Source: Eudorina sp. 2006-703-Eu-15 (Eukaryota; Chlorophyta; Chlorophyceae; Chlamydomonadales; Volvocaceae). From it: 64,000 nucleotides of DNA. Below are positions 35,061 through 46,010 of the stretch, piece by piece. A program made the position numbers and the translations under genes. The stretch lies in assembly GCA_003117195.1 (NCBI GenBank), contig BDSI01000053.1, positions 578,457 to 642,456 on the forward strand, read 5' to 3'. The number at the start of each line of letters is the position of its first letter. Within the stretch, counting starts at the first letter, position 1. The notes under the pieces are model-generated. The model saw only the letters and a program-made list of their open reading frames with translations. It did no database searches and had not been told where the DNA came from.

Positions 35061-36559
35061 GGCGCATCGAGATTGATGGCAGCAGCTACGGCGGCGGAGG
35101 CGAAGGAGGATTCGATGGCGGAGGTATCGGACGGCCGTTCGGTGTCGGAGGAGATGTGCGGCGGTAGGGGGGACCCGGACCAACCAATGTCAGCGCGGCG
35201 GGGCGGGGCGGCGCGCTTGCCTGCGCATCCACGCGTCGTCGAGCGAATGGGCAACGTAGCGGGGTTGGATGAGGCGGAATGGCGGCGTCTATCGGTGCGG
35301 ATCCATGGGTGTCGATGGCGGTAGCAGGGGCGGCAGTAACAACGGCGGCAGTAGCAGTGGCAACGGTAGCAGCAGCAGTGGAAGCGCGGGAAGCGTACGG
35401 CAGGTCGTGCCGCGGTGGCGATCGGGTGGGTGGTGGCGGTGATGCGGACCGATTCGTGTCAACCATTGTACGGAAACGTGATGTGCCTTATGTAGGTTGC
35501 ACGACAGGGGTTGGGGATGCGTGTGTATGGTCGCGACCGTACGTTGGCGTCTACTGTCGTACACCGGCTGGCCAAACAACACGTTCGTCTCTGGCTTTCC
35601 GTGTCTGTTTTTCTTATGATGATGGCATGTTTGGGACCATCAGTCACCGGAAGTGATTGTAACAGTGTTTTGAGTGCTGGTATCCAGGTTGGGTAGGTCC
35701 GTCCATGTTGGGTAGGTCGGTCCGTCCAGGTCCACACCGGAATGGATATTTATTTGTCGATCCGGGTCGCGTCAAGCTGTGTGCCGGTGGCAGGGTCAGT
35801 ACGGCACCGTACGTCAACGGATAGATGAGGAATCAGTGTATGTGTGCATGTACGCGTTACCGCGTTCAATATGTGCGCACACAGGTGTGTGGAAGCCGCA
35901 TGGAGTGTTACGTACAGTGCACGAATGGCGGAATATCATGGGGTGGCAAACCCAAACTTGAACCCAAGAATGCACCCAGTCAGTACACGAGTGAGCCGTC
36001 ACCGGACTGTCCCCGGTCGCCGCCCATGGCTGCTGGGGGTATCTACTGCACGTGCATCACGACCCCCTCTGAATGCACTGGCAACCGCCTTCACGGTGGT
36101 TTTGTCCCTGGCTGCTAGCTAGAGCTGCTGGAGCACGGTGGAACCATTCGCTCAGACCTCAAACCCTTACTGTGACAAAGCGACACAATGCTGCGCCCGC
36201 CTACACGACCACGCCGTCCGCAGCCTAAACGACATCGTAAAACAAAAACGGGTACTGGAGCGAACTCCCGTAACCCCATCACCCGCCAATGAACGCACCG
36301 GGGTGGGCTAACAGGGAACTCTTTGACTCAGGGCCGGTGACGGCGGCGTATGGGCTCTAATGAGCCTCATCATCTCTGTCCCCTTAACACACGCCAGGGT
36401 GTTGCCCGGCGTAATAATATTATTATTATTACTAGAGCTGCTGCTCCCCAAGCAACTGTTTGCCGGGGCGGTCCTCTGCACCCGATGGGGGGCGCACGGA
36501 CCCACATCGGCGCTGTGGAGATCGGTGATGGCGCGCTCTGTGCGAGCGATCCATCGGCG
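35061..36559. other. Region after relic 2c
   Basis: 35061-35260 matches 43250-43440 after relic 2d, so both relics were duplicated with their flanks. The rest has no recognisable gene. 35779-35870 repeats a stretch at 32780-32850 (GGCACCGTACGTCAA followed by similar DNA). 36413-36432 is an ATT-rich simple repeat. Confidence 0.5.
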
Positions 36560-36801
36560 GGTGGGTGCAGGGTGGCTATCTTAAGATATAAATATATATT
36601 CGGCCGAATTTGATAGATACTTTCTCTCGGTAGGAAATGGGGTTTTAGATACTCATGGCCTCTCGCACGGGGAAAAGCCCCTTTTGAGTAGATACAAAGC
36701 CGGCAAAAGCTCCCTCCGACAGATACTTTCAGCACGATTGGGCAAGGAGTATCTCCGGCCGTAGATACTCTGCAAAATAAGATAGCCACCCTGGGTGGGT
36801 G
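36560..36801. mobile_element. hAT-like MITE with 16-bp inverted ends and 8-bp target duplication
   Basis: Perfect terminal inverted repeats CAGGGTGGCTATCTTA at 36568-36583 and its complement at 36778-36793 enclose 226 bp. Both sides are flanked by GGTGGGTG (36560-36567 and 36794-36801). CAGGG ends and 8-bp target duplications are typical of hAT transposons. It has no coding capacity. The interior has six AGATAC motifs (five forward, one reverse), two of them forming a hairpin GAGTATCT..AGATACTC at 36747-36770. Caution: the flank is itself GGGT-rich simple sequence. Confidence 0.8.
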
Positions 36802-37534
36802 GGTCGGAGGGCAGAGCGCGTCTATCTCGCATCACATCTTAGAACCTGGGTTACCTAATTCAGCATACAGCCGCCTGTTACAGCAGTAAAGTACATTTAT
36901 GGTTTTAGGCTCCCCGTTTTTACAAGGTATGTGTCCTTCTTAGATGCTTGCGTATTTGCACATGCTTGCCGACGGCACGGACAGCTCGCCTGAGAAGAGT
37001 GCACTTGCTTCTTCCATTCGCTAATAATATTATACATAATATCCATAATATTCGTAAGCTTTCTTTCCATAACGATATTTCTAGATTTTATCTAAAAACA
37101 TCCAAAAGCTAAAAGCAGCATCTCTTACAAAGTTTTTGGTTGTTTTAGTTGCGGATTATAAGTTGGCTCGACTCTTGTCCATAACGAGTCTAAAACTCGG
37201 ATCACCTTTGAGTTGCCTGGAAAAGACAAGTTCCCGTTGTAGCTTCATGTGCTGCGTCTTCCCGCCTTATCTTTCCGCCTGGCCATAAAATTTAGCGCTA
37301 ATCGTAATTCTCATATGATATGTGACAGACTTTAAACCGTTCATCATGTTGTGAGATTCTTTCTTCCACACGTGGGGGCTGTGTGGGGGCTGTACGTCAC
37401 TAAAAGCCGTGCCCCGGCAAGATTGAAAACGGGAAACGTAAACGTACCCCAGACAGTATTGATACCTTAAGCGATGTGGCGTTCATGCGGTGTGCTTTGT
37501 GGCGTTCACGCTTTGAGTTAAAAATCAAGGAAGG
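36802..37534 (+). promoter_or_regulatory. AT-richer upstream region of the Ala/Gln-rich gene
   Basis: The most AT-rich part of the window, with TAATAATATTATACATAATA near 37021 and no repeated modules. It is probably the promoter and 5' leader of the next gene. No specific element was identified. Confidence 0.35.
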
Positions 37535-40391
37535 ATGGCGATGAAGTGAGTAGCCAGCTTGTGTTGTTCTGTACATCTTGCCATCTTGAACTGTCCTTAT
37601 ATTGTATGCAAAACCTGGCGCATGCAGGTGCGCCTATTGTAATGCACCTGGCAAACTCCTGCCGATTGAGAATCTACACTTACTCTACAAGGACCGGTAC
37701 ATAGCTCACAGGGTCGCCGAGCTACCTCAATTTATAGTGCAGTTACTATGTTCGGGACAAGCACTACCTACGCACGTATGTTACGGTTTGCGTGTGCAAT
37801 TTCTTCGGGCGTTCCGGCACTGGAGTTCTGGATACTGCAAAGCAGCCCTGAAGGTGGCGACGATGTGGACTTCAGTAGACGCAAGTGTCTTCACTGTGGC
37901 CTTGTGTGAGCTGTGTGCGTTTTCCTCGTCGGACATTTTGACAGCGGAGGCAGCGAAGGCAGCGAAGGCAGCGGAGGCAGCGGAGGCAGCGGCGCGCAAC
38001 GGTATGATGACAAATACCATCAAAAGCCTCTACAACGCTCTTGATCCTGCTGCTGAAAATGCCAGGAAGGCATGTGATGCGCTGACTGTTGCTGCAAAGG
38101 CGATGATGATGCCCTGCCGCGAGGCTATCAAAGCTGCCACGATGGCGGCGGCTGAAGCAGCTGCTGCTGCGACGGCTTCATCAAATGCATCGGAAGTGGG
38201 AGCAGAAGCGGAAGCGGCAATGGCAGCGGCAGCTGCGGTGGCGGCAGCAGCAGCTAAAAAGGTCAGGGCAGCCGCTGCTGCCTCGACTTCCACGGCAGCG
38301 GCAACGACAGCGGCTGCTTCGGCTGCCACAGCAGCGGCTGCTTCAGCTTCCACGGCATCGGCTGTTTCAGCAGCGGCCGATGTCGCCTCAGCAGTTTTGG
38401 CTGTCCTGTCTGAGGAGACCACGATGGATTCAGTAATTGACGCCGCAACCGATGCATGCATTGCTGCAGCAGTTGCAACAAACAGGCCACATCCGTCACG
38501 TCTTGTCGTTCAACTGTTAATCAAATGCGCTGCCACCATCGCAGCAGCATCGAACGTCACACATGCTGGTGTGTTGGCAGGCGCCGTCGTCTTACCCGTG
38601 GTTGTGGCAGCAACTGCAACCGCTGTTCGGATTGGTAAGTCCCCCTTGATACTGCTACGCCAATGTGGCACGAAGTCCAGTATTGTCTGCTTGGTAACGC
38701 TGCTTGGCACGGGGCAAAGGTAGGCCACTGCGTGCCCAACCGCCATTCACATTAAAATTCATCTGCCCCGCCCGCACTCTGCATTTGACTGTGGAACAGG
38801 TTTAGGTGGTCACCCGCTGACGCCAGCCGAGACGTGCATATGGAGCCAAGAGCAGTCGCTGCAACACCAGGAACAGCTGCAGCCGCCGCAGTCAAAAAAG
38901 CAACGCCGGGGACAGTCGCAGCCGCCGGAGGCACAGTCGCAGCCGCCACAGTTGCAGCCACCGCAGCCGCAGGCACAGCCACCGCAGCCGCAGGCGCAGC
39001 CGCCGCAGCCGCAGGCACAGCCGCCGCAGCCGCAGGCGCAGCAACCGCAGCAGCAACTGCAGCCGCCGCAACCGCAGTCGCAGCATCAGGCGCAGTCGCC
39101 GCAGCCACAGTCGCAACTGCCATATGGGCTGTCACTGCAGCCGCCGCAGGCGCAACCACTGCTGTGTGGACCGTCGCTGCTGCAGCCGCTGTCGACAGCC
39201 CCGGGTGCCCGGGGCCCTACGAGCACAGCCACCGTGGTGGAGGATTCGAGCGCAGCCGCGGTGATGGAGGAGACAAGCGCAGCAGCGGCGGTGGAGGAAA
39301 CAAGCGCAGCCACGGTGGTGGAGGAGACAAGCGCAGCCGCGGAGGTGGAGGAAACGAGCACAACCATGGCAGTGGCAGTGGACACAAGCGCAACCCCGGC
39401 GCTTGAGGATTTGAGCCCAGCCACGGCACCGGCGGTGGACACAAGTGCAGCCGCGATGGTGGAGGGTACGAGTCCAATCACGGCAGCGGCGGTGGACACA
39501 AGTGCAGCCGCGGTGCTGGGGGCAAGCTTGGCAGAGGCGCTGGAGACAAGCGCAGCTGCGGCCATGGAGACAAACGCCATGGCAGAGGCGGGCACAAGTG
39601 CTGCCGCGGCCGTTGTCAGAGCAAGCGTTGTCGGAGGAGGCCATGCTACAGCAGAAACCGGAGCGCCCATTGTTGCACCTCGGTTGAGCAACACGGCAAC
39701 ACCCATGGCCGTCGAGGAGGTGCCGATGGACTATGTCGAGTTCCTGCAGCACTGCGGCATGTGGGACGCCGGTGTAGTCCACCTTGCTGCGTTTGTCTGG
39801 CTCCTGGATGAGCAAGCCATTTGCCTGCTGGACAAACTCAAGACGGACGCATTCGCAGAAACGGCAAAGGCGCTGGAGGACGCCAAGCGCATGTGCATTG
39901 GGAGTTGCACAGCCTGCATTAGCGACCTGGCGGGGGGCGGCGGCACGTCCGACACTGATGGTGTCATGCAAAGGTGTGCCTACTTGGACAGTATCGCACA
40001 AGGGACGGTTGCCGACATCACGGTGATGCTTCAGTTGCTGCGGGACAAGAAGGCGGCTCTGGAGGCGCTGATCGCCAAGCACCACAAGGTGACCGACTTT
40101 GCGGTTCGTTGCAAGGCCGCAGTGGGCGGCGACGTGGTGCAGGAGCTACCCCAACTGCACGACTGGGCTGCGAAGGTCATGAGTGCGGTGCCGCAGGATA
40201 AGGTTTTGGACACCCTGGAGACGGTCGCCGATAAAACAAACGTTGGCAAGCTGATGTTGGCACAGCTGATGGACCTGCTGCCGCGCATGATGGACGTTCA
40301 CCTGCAGACGCGACTACACATGCCATCCAACGCCGCCGCACTTATGAAGCAGGTGAACTTGCTCGCAAAGGCGCTTTTGGATGGCGTGTGA
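37535..40391 (+). CDS. Unrecognised Ala- and Gln-rich protein
   Basis: Exons 37535-37545 (11 nt: ATGGCGATGAA), 37628-38634 and 38800-40391 (TGA) give 869 residues with matching phases; donors GTGAGT and GTAAGT. The mini first exon supplies the only suitable ATG and gives MAMKCAYCNAPGK. Residues 5-8 (CAYC) hint at a metal site, but no second pair is evident. About 110-325 is Ala-rich, probably helical (AEAAKAAKAAEAAEAAARN). About 367-447 is QPQAQPP repeats, about 485-580 is degenerate VEETSAAA-like repeats, and 647-869 is an ordinary helical C-terminal domain with no low complexity (EFLQHCGMWDAGVVHLAAF). I do not recognise a family. It is unrelated to the MYND genes on both sides. Alternate frames through the Gln/Pro part are also open, a by-product of GCA/CAG-like triplets. 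Confidence 0.65.
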
Positions 40392-41054
40392 GAGGCACAC
40401 ACGCCACACGTGTGATGTTTGGGAGGCTCGAGACCGGCGCCGCGTCAACCCCCGACCATGCTGGGGGCACAATCCAACGGTGGCTAGAGATCGGCGCCGC
40501 GGCAACCTCCGCCCATGCTGGGGGCGCACTCCAACGATATCATGTTTTGATAGAGGGCAGACCATGATGCAGCCATGGCCGTGTTTCGACCGCCGGCAGT
40601 CGTGCTGGGTAGTTGTAGCAGCAGTTTTGCCGCACAGGCGCCCACTGGCTGGAGTGTATGTGGTGTGTGTGTGCGCCCGCCGGCGAGACGCTCGCTGTGA
40701 CGCTGCATGTGGCGGACAACATCTTTTGTGACGGGGTGGTGGGAGCAGGAGTGGGAGGACGTGGGCAGCCGTGAAGCTTGCTCGGCCCGACTGTGTGTTA
40801 CGGACAGCCTTGAGGCGTCAAGTATGACTGTGCGGCTTGATGCTTGCTCAGGCATCCTAACAGCAGCGACATTCATTCCGTGAAAGGCAAGATCGCTCCC
40901 CTTCTTATAGCGATGCGTGCGGCTATGTGCGTGGAGACCTGAGTGAATGCTCGGGTGGTGTGTTGGGGTTAAAAACTGTGTGCGTTCTGTCTTCTGGCAC
41001 GACCACCAGCAGCGGCATGCGCTCCGTATTGTTGATCCCCGGGGTCCCGGGGTA
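40392..41054. other. Region after the Ala/Gln-rich gene
   Basis: No gene. Two copies of a 60-bp stretch (about 40423-40540) share CGGCGCCGCGKCAACCYCCG and CCATGCTGGGGGC. No TGTAA was seen nearby, so the poly(A) site of the preceding gene is not located. Confidence 0.4.
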
Positions 41055-41612
41055 TATGTGGCGCCCTGGCAGAGCGAGTGTGGCAGGCGCGATAGTAGTT
41101 GCAGGATGTGGCGCCCTGGCAGAGCGAGTGTGGCAGGCGCGATAATAGTTGCAGGATGTGGCGCCCTGGCAGAGCGAGTGTGGCAGGCGCGATAGTAGTT
41201 GCAGGATGTGGCGCCCTGGCAGAGCGAGTGTGGCAGGCGCGATAGTAGTTGCAGGATGTGGCGCCCTGGCAGAGCGAGTGTGGCAGGCGCGATAGTAGTT
41301 GCAGGATGTGGCGCCCTGGCAGAGCGGGTGTGGCAGGCGCGATAGTAGTTGCAGGATGTGGCGTCCTGGCAGAGCGAGTGTGGCAGGCGCGATAGTAGTT
41401 GCAGGATGTGGCGCCCTGGCAGAGCGAGTGTGGCAGGCGCGATAGTAGTTGCAGGATGTGGCGCCCTGGCAGAGCGAGTGTGGCAGGCGCGATAGTAGTT
41501 GCAGGATGTGGCGCCCTGGCAGAGCGAGTGTGGCAGGCGCGATAGTAGTTGCAGGATGTGGCGCCCTGGCAGAGCGAGTGTGGCAGGCGCGATAGTAGTT
41601 GCAGGATGTGGC
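41055..41612. repeat. 50-bp minisatellite, about 11 copies
   Basis: Unit GCAGGATGTGGCGCCCTGGC + AGAGCGAGTGTGGCAGGCGC + GATAGTAGTT. The copies are nearly identical. Since 50 is not a multiple of three, each frame cycles through all registers; on the minus strand all three frames are open through the array, giving long but probably meaningless ORFs. Confidence 0.95.
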
Positions 41613-42109
41613 GTGGACCCGTCCCTGTAGTCTGCGCGTGCGTGCAGCTCCTGACTGCACAGCAGCACCACGGCTCATCCTGGCGTCGTACATGTAGCTT
41701 ACAGGGCGGCGCATGCAGTGACGATGGCGGTGCGTGGCGGTAATGGTGGGGACGAGCAGTTAGAGCAGTTAGAGCAGTCGAGTGCGTTGCTTGGACGACC
41801 TGCGGTCGGCACTGACGGATGCCCGCGCGGCCCGGCGGCCTTTGTGGCATGGAACGCGGGGACCCCCGGTGGCCATCGTGTGGGCCAGTTCATTGTCTAT
41901 GGGGCTCATTCCAGTTGGTTGTGTTTGAGCCGCGCAGGCTTCCTGTTGTTGGTGGTGATGGTGGTTCGACCGCACGGTCTGACGTGAATACCGCAGCGGC
42001 GACCTTGTCTTTGCATTTCCCACGGCAGCTATTGTTATGCAGCTGCTGGGCCTGGGCGAGGCCGGCACGGGCGGTGCGTTTCATGTAGGGCGGTTGGTCG
42101 GTAGACTAC
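41613..42109. other. Region between the 50-bp minisatellite and the next 3' module
   Basis: No gene recognised. Confidence 0.4.
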
Positions 42110-42890
42110 TAGACTTGTCAGGCAGGGCACCATGGCGGTGCGCTTCATGACAGGGGAGCGATGTAGCAGCTGGTGGACGTTCTCGCGGCAGAGGGCACCG
42201 CCGCGGTGTGGACGGGTGTCCGGCTGCAGGGCGTGTTGTACGGCAAGGAGCCGGTAAGGTGTTTGACCTACGTCAGGTAGGGTGCAGCAGGGCAGGGCAG
42301 GGCAGGGCAGAATAGGGTAGGAGGAGTTCGTTCTCCGCGAGCATTTGGAAGGGCCTGGAACACGTCATCCAGGGAAGCAGCTCGGAGCCAGCTTTTGAGC
42401 GAAGGTCAGGACTTGAGACGGTCGCCAGCAGACTCGTCCCTCCAGGCCGCGGACATGCATCCCCGGGTCGCGCAACCTGGCCGCGTGGCGGTGGCTCTCT
42501 GTGCGTGTGTGATGAAAGTGGCGAGCCCTTGTGTGACAGCGGGGATGGGCTGGAAGATGATGAGCAGGCGGGGACAGGCGGATAAGCAAGTAGCGGGTGG
42601 TATATAGCTGCGCCGGGTACCGCGGTGGAGGCCAGGTTTCACCTACCAATGGATGGCTGTGGACCACATGCATGCCACGTCAACCTGTACAAGTGTTGCG
42701 GTGTGGTTGGGCAGCTGGGGAGTCTGCTGTCGGCCAGGACCGAGGCGCCTGCTGGCTGAGGCAAGGGGGGCTGGAAGGGCAGGCAGGCGGACTGGCAGAG
42801 TGCAGTCGGACAGGCGGGCGGGCAGCCGGACGACACGGCCGTAATGCTGTATCACGGAAGTAGCGGCATACGGATCACTTGTGGAATATA
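42110..42890 (+). repeat. 3'-type module preceding relic 2d
   Basis: Collinear with 34000-34714, which precedes relic 2c. It has GGGCA repeats at about 42290-42312. Confidence 0.6.
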
Positions 42891-42910
42891 GCGTGCATGG
42901 GAATTGATAA

Positions 42911-43280
42911 TGGGCCGGACCGGGGCTCGTCCGAATCCTGGCGGCCGACCTCCGGAGGGCGAACCTGCACCGGCATGAGGGCCTGGTGCGGGCGCTGGAG
43001 GCCCTGGCGGGGCGGCTGGAGCTGTGGGATGCTGTGGGTGGTGGTGCACCGGACGGGGACGGCGTGATGGTGGATGGGGAGGAGCTGCGGGCGGTGCAGC
43101 GGGCGATGGGTCCGTTGGTGGTTGCAGCCCACAGCCTAGGCGACCCGGCACCCCAGCTGGCCTCCTGGCTGCGGTGCAGCAGTCGAGTGCCCAGTGGCGG
43201 CCAAGACCTGCCGCGGCCGGGGCGGTGACGGCAGTGGGACACACGCCACAGCGTCATCATCGTCGTCGTCGTCGTCGTCA
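42911..43280 (+). pseudogene. MYND gene relic lacking the zinc finger (copy 2d)
   Basis: Exon-2 similarity starts at about the same point as in relic 2c. The frame is open through APQLASWLR, then reads CSSRVPSGGQ to a stop. The deletion junction (TGGCTGCGGTGCAGCAGTCG) matches 2c except for one base, so the two relics descend from one deleted ancestor. Confidence 0.8.
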
Positions 43281-43549
43281 GGCGCATCGAGGGTGGTGGC
43301 GGCTGCAGCGGCGGCGGGGGCGAATGTTCGGTGGCGGAGGTATCGGATGGCCGTTTGGTGTCGGAGGATATTAGTGGCGGTGGCCTGGACCAAGCAGTGG
43401 CAGCGGAGCGGGGCGGGGCGGCGCGAATGAGCAATGCAGCGAGCGGGGCCGTTAGCTGTCGGTTACCGGCGCCACAGAATTGCTTTTGCACCGACATCAC
43501 TTTTGCACCGACAAGGTCACCATCAGCGGCAGCATATGGGCAGAAGCGA

Positions 43550-44990
43550 GTGACGTGGCACATGGATCCCCGCCTCAGAGAGAGTGTGTGGCCTGGAAGA
43601 AGTTGGCGGCTCGCTTAATCGAAAGAGGTCTCGGCCCCGACGACACAGAAATGAGGGCGACGGGGGTTCCAAAACCGCTGTTGGCAGGGCACCCTACGGG
43701 GGGAGGTTTTGGGGCCCTACCCCTGCTGGAGCATGCGCGGGCCCGATGGGCCGGGTGGGCGGTCCGCTTCATCCTGGGGCCCAAGGGCGGAGCAGACGCC
43801 CCCTGGCAGCGAATGCTGCTTGAGTTCCTGCGCGGAGCGATACCTGGCCAATCGAGCCAATCATGGCCTTGACCGCGCCCCATAATGGACCCTGGATGAA
43901 CTGCCCCGGGCTGCCGGAGGGGGTGAATCGGGTAGCAAGGGCGCTGATGAGTGCCCTCTCGCCGGTGATTAATGATTAATGTCGAGGTGGACCCCCTAAC
44001 CCCAGGGGGTTTGTGCTGGAATGCATCGATGCCAGGTAATGCACTGCTGCCACAAGGGCTGCAAGAAGGCGAGCGTCCGGGGCTCGAAGACAGGGATGTT
44101 GCCCTTGCCAAGTGCCAGTCGTTGAGGACCGTTGGGCATGCGGTTCGAGCCACGTCCCGGCTCCGGGACACGACAGACGGCGGATGGGCGAGGAGCGCGG
44201 ACGCGAACCCCCCCCGCCCCCCCGACCGCCCGCATCCAGTGACGGCGCCGCCGGGGCTGGGCAGTGTTTTGTTGGGGAGTGCTTTGGGTCGGTTAGGCGC
44301 CGACGGGTGGCAGGAGTGGAACCGGTGTAGGGAGTGCGAGGCGGCCCTGGAGGGGTGGGAGGCCGCCGAGGGGGCCGTGCGGCCCGCCGAGGTGAACCCC
44401 CCCGGGGGAGGGAGGAAGTCAGGGATATGCTGGTGAGGCGCATGGGGTGGAGGCTGCAAAATAGCCTCAAGGTGGCACTCCACGAGTACGCCGTGCGGTG
44501 TGGCACGGCGCTGCAGATGCACAGGCTCGGGGAGGCGAGGCGTGCGGCGCACACGCGCTTTGTCTGCTGTGAAGCGCTAAGGGTAGAGGATACTGCGCCT
44601 CAAGTGCCGATGATGGTTTCCAGGGTGACTAAAAGCATGCAGAGGATGTGGACGGAGGTCAACTGGGACAATTCCAATAAGGAGGCATATTGGCGACTGT
44701 CGGTTGATGGCATCCCGATGCTCGGTAACTCCCACATGAGGGGGGCGGCGGTGGTCCCTTGTGGATGCGGGGCATACCCCGGCGCCGGGGTGGTGCGGCC
44801 AACGCCCAGGCAACACCACTTCTGGGGGCTGCGGGGTAGCCCTAGCGATTGTCGCGCAGATTGAGGCACGGTTAGGGATAAGCCTTCAATACAGCATGTG
44901 TGGCTCGCCCTGTCCCCCACGTGAGAGCATTAACGTGTATGGGACGTCGTCGTCTTGGCGACAACCAGTGCCATTGAAACGGGCCGGCGA
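43550..44990 (+). mobile_element. Degenerate LINE (non-LTR retrotransposon) C-terminal region
   Basis: In one frame (to 43872): GVPKPLLAGHPTGGGFGALP, then ARARWAGWAVRF and APWQRMLLEFLR, a layout usual after the reverse transcriptase of plant and algal LINEs. In another (44334-44864): NKEAYWRLSVDGIPMLGNSH, CGCG and HHFW, with the expected continuation (CGVALAIVAQIEA) in a shifted frame near 44830. Several frameshifts and stops; no intact protein. The family call is from general knowledge of such elements. Confidence 0.5.
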
Positions 44991-46010
44991 GCGATGAGGG
45001 CCGCCAGGCCCCGGAACGCGGACGGTACCCCTCGGCCATCGTTGGATGCTGAAGGGCTGGCCGCGCGGCGGGCAGTGGCATATTTGTTTTTGGGGCCGTC
45101 GCAGAGCTGGGAGTACCGAGGAAGGGGTGGTCAGCGGTGGGGGCTACAACCCCATCTTGAAGGTGCACGATGATCGCGTTGTGTGCCGTGGCCTTGTGCC
45201 GTCAGGCCAGGGTAATTAACCGATGCCAGTGCGCTCTATGGCCCGTTGGCGCCATTAAAAGGGCAGGGCGGTTTTTCGGCCCGATGGGATGGTACGGGCA
45301 GGCCGTTGATGGTGGCTCGCGAGCCCCTGTGGCTCTCTAAGGCTACGGGCCACCACTGGAGACGTGAGACCGCCTTGGTTGGGGTGGTGGTTCGCTAGTG
45401 GGGGCGCCCTGGTGGCTAATTCCCCCCGAGCAGTCTTTATCCCTGGCTGTGGTTGGCTCTCAGGAACGTGGTGGATCCCTGGTAGTGTGGGCACGGTGAG
45501 TGTTTTGGTGCACTTGTGGAGCCTGTCCGGTGCGCCATGGTGGCGCAGTTTCGTTTATGCGGTGTACCGTATGGTGAGGAAGCTTCGGTTATCACCAATG
45601 ACCCGCGGGGTCCGCTGTAACATCCATAAAAATGAAGGGCGCGTGACAGATCGAGGCTATGCTTACCTCAGTGCATATGCCTGAATGAGCGAGTTTGGTT
45701 TTCGGCTGGCCTCGTGGTCCGCGTCAGCACTTTGTGGGTACGGGCATGAGTCCTTGCGTGAGGCAATCATCGTCCGCAGGGCAACGTTCTGACAGTACGT
45801 GCTGCTTTGCCTTAAAACATATAAATACATCTTCCTTAATTTGAATAATCAACAACAGGGTGCCCGAACAATCACCGTTTGAATAGCAGCACTTCCAAGC
45901 GGTAACAAAAAGGCGGACACAGAAGTGCGCTGCCGAGGGCGCACTACCCATCCCGCGCCGATCCACGCACATGATCTCCTGACCATCCAAGACCCGAGGG
46001 CTCCAAAAAG
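44991..46010. other. Region between LINE remnant and MYND copy 3
   Basis: No gene recognised. 45500-45625 (GGTGCGCCATGGTGGCGC; CACCAATGACCCGCGGGGTC) is related to 25570-25690 and, in parts, to 13340-13450, so it belongs to a second dispersed repeat family. The immediate upstream of copy 3 does not resemble that of copies 1, 2 and 4. Confidence 0.4.

Noticed and set aside
38834..39406. Alternate Ala/Gly-rich frame overlapping the Gln/Pro part of the Ala/Gln-rich gene
   Set aside because: It is the shifted reading of the same triplets; exon phases and the long unique C-terminal domain fix the other frame.
40484..41850. Minus-strand frames of 263-395 codons over the 50-bp minisatellite
   Set aside because: Openness follows from the repeat unit itself; no promoter, splice site or non-repetitive conserved part.
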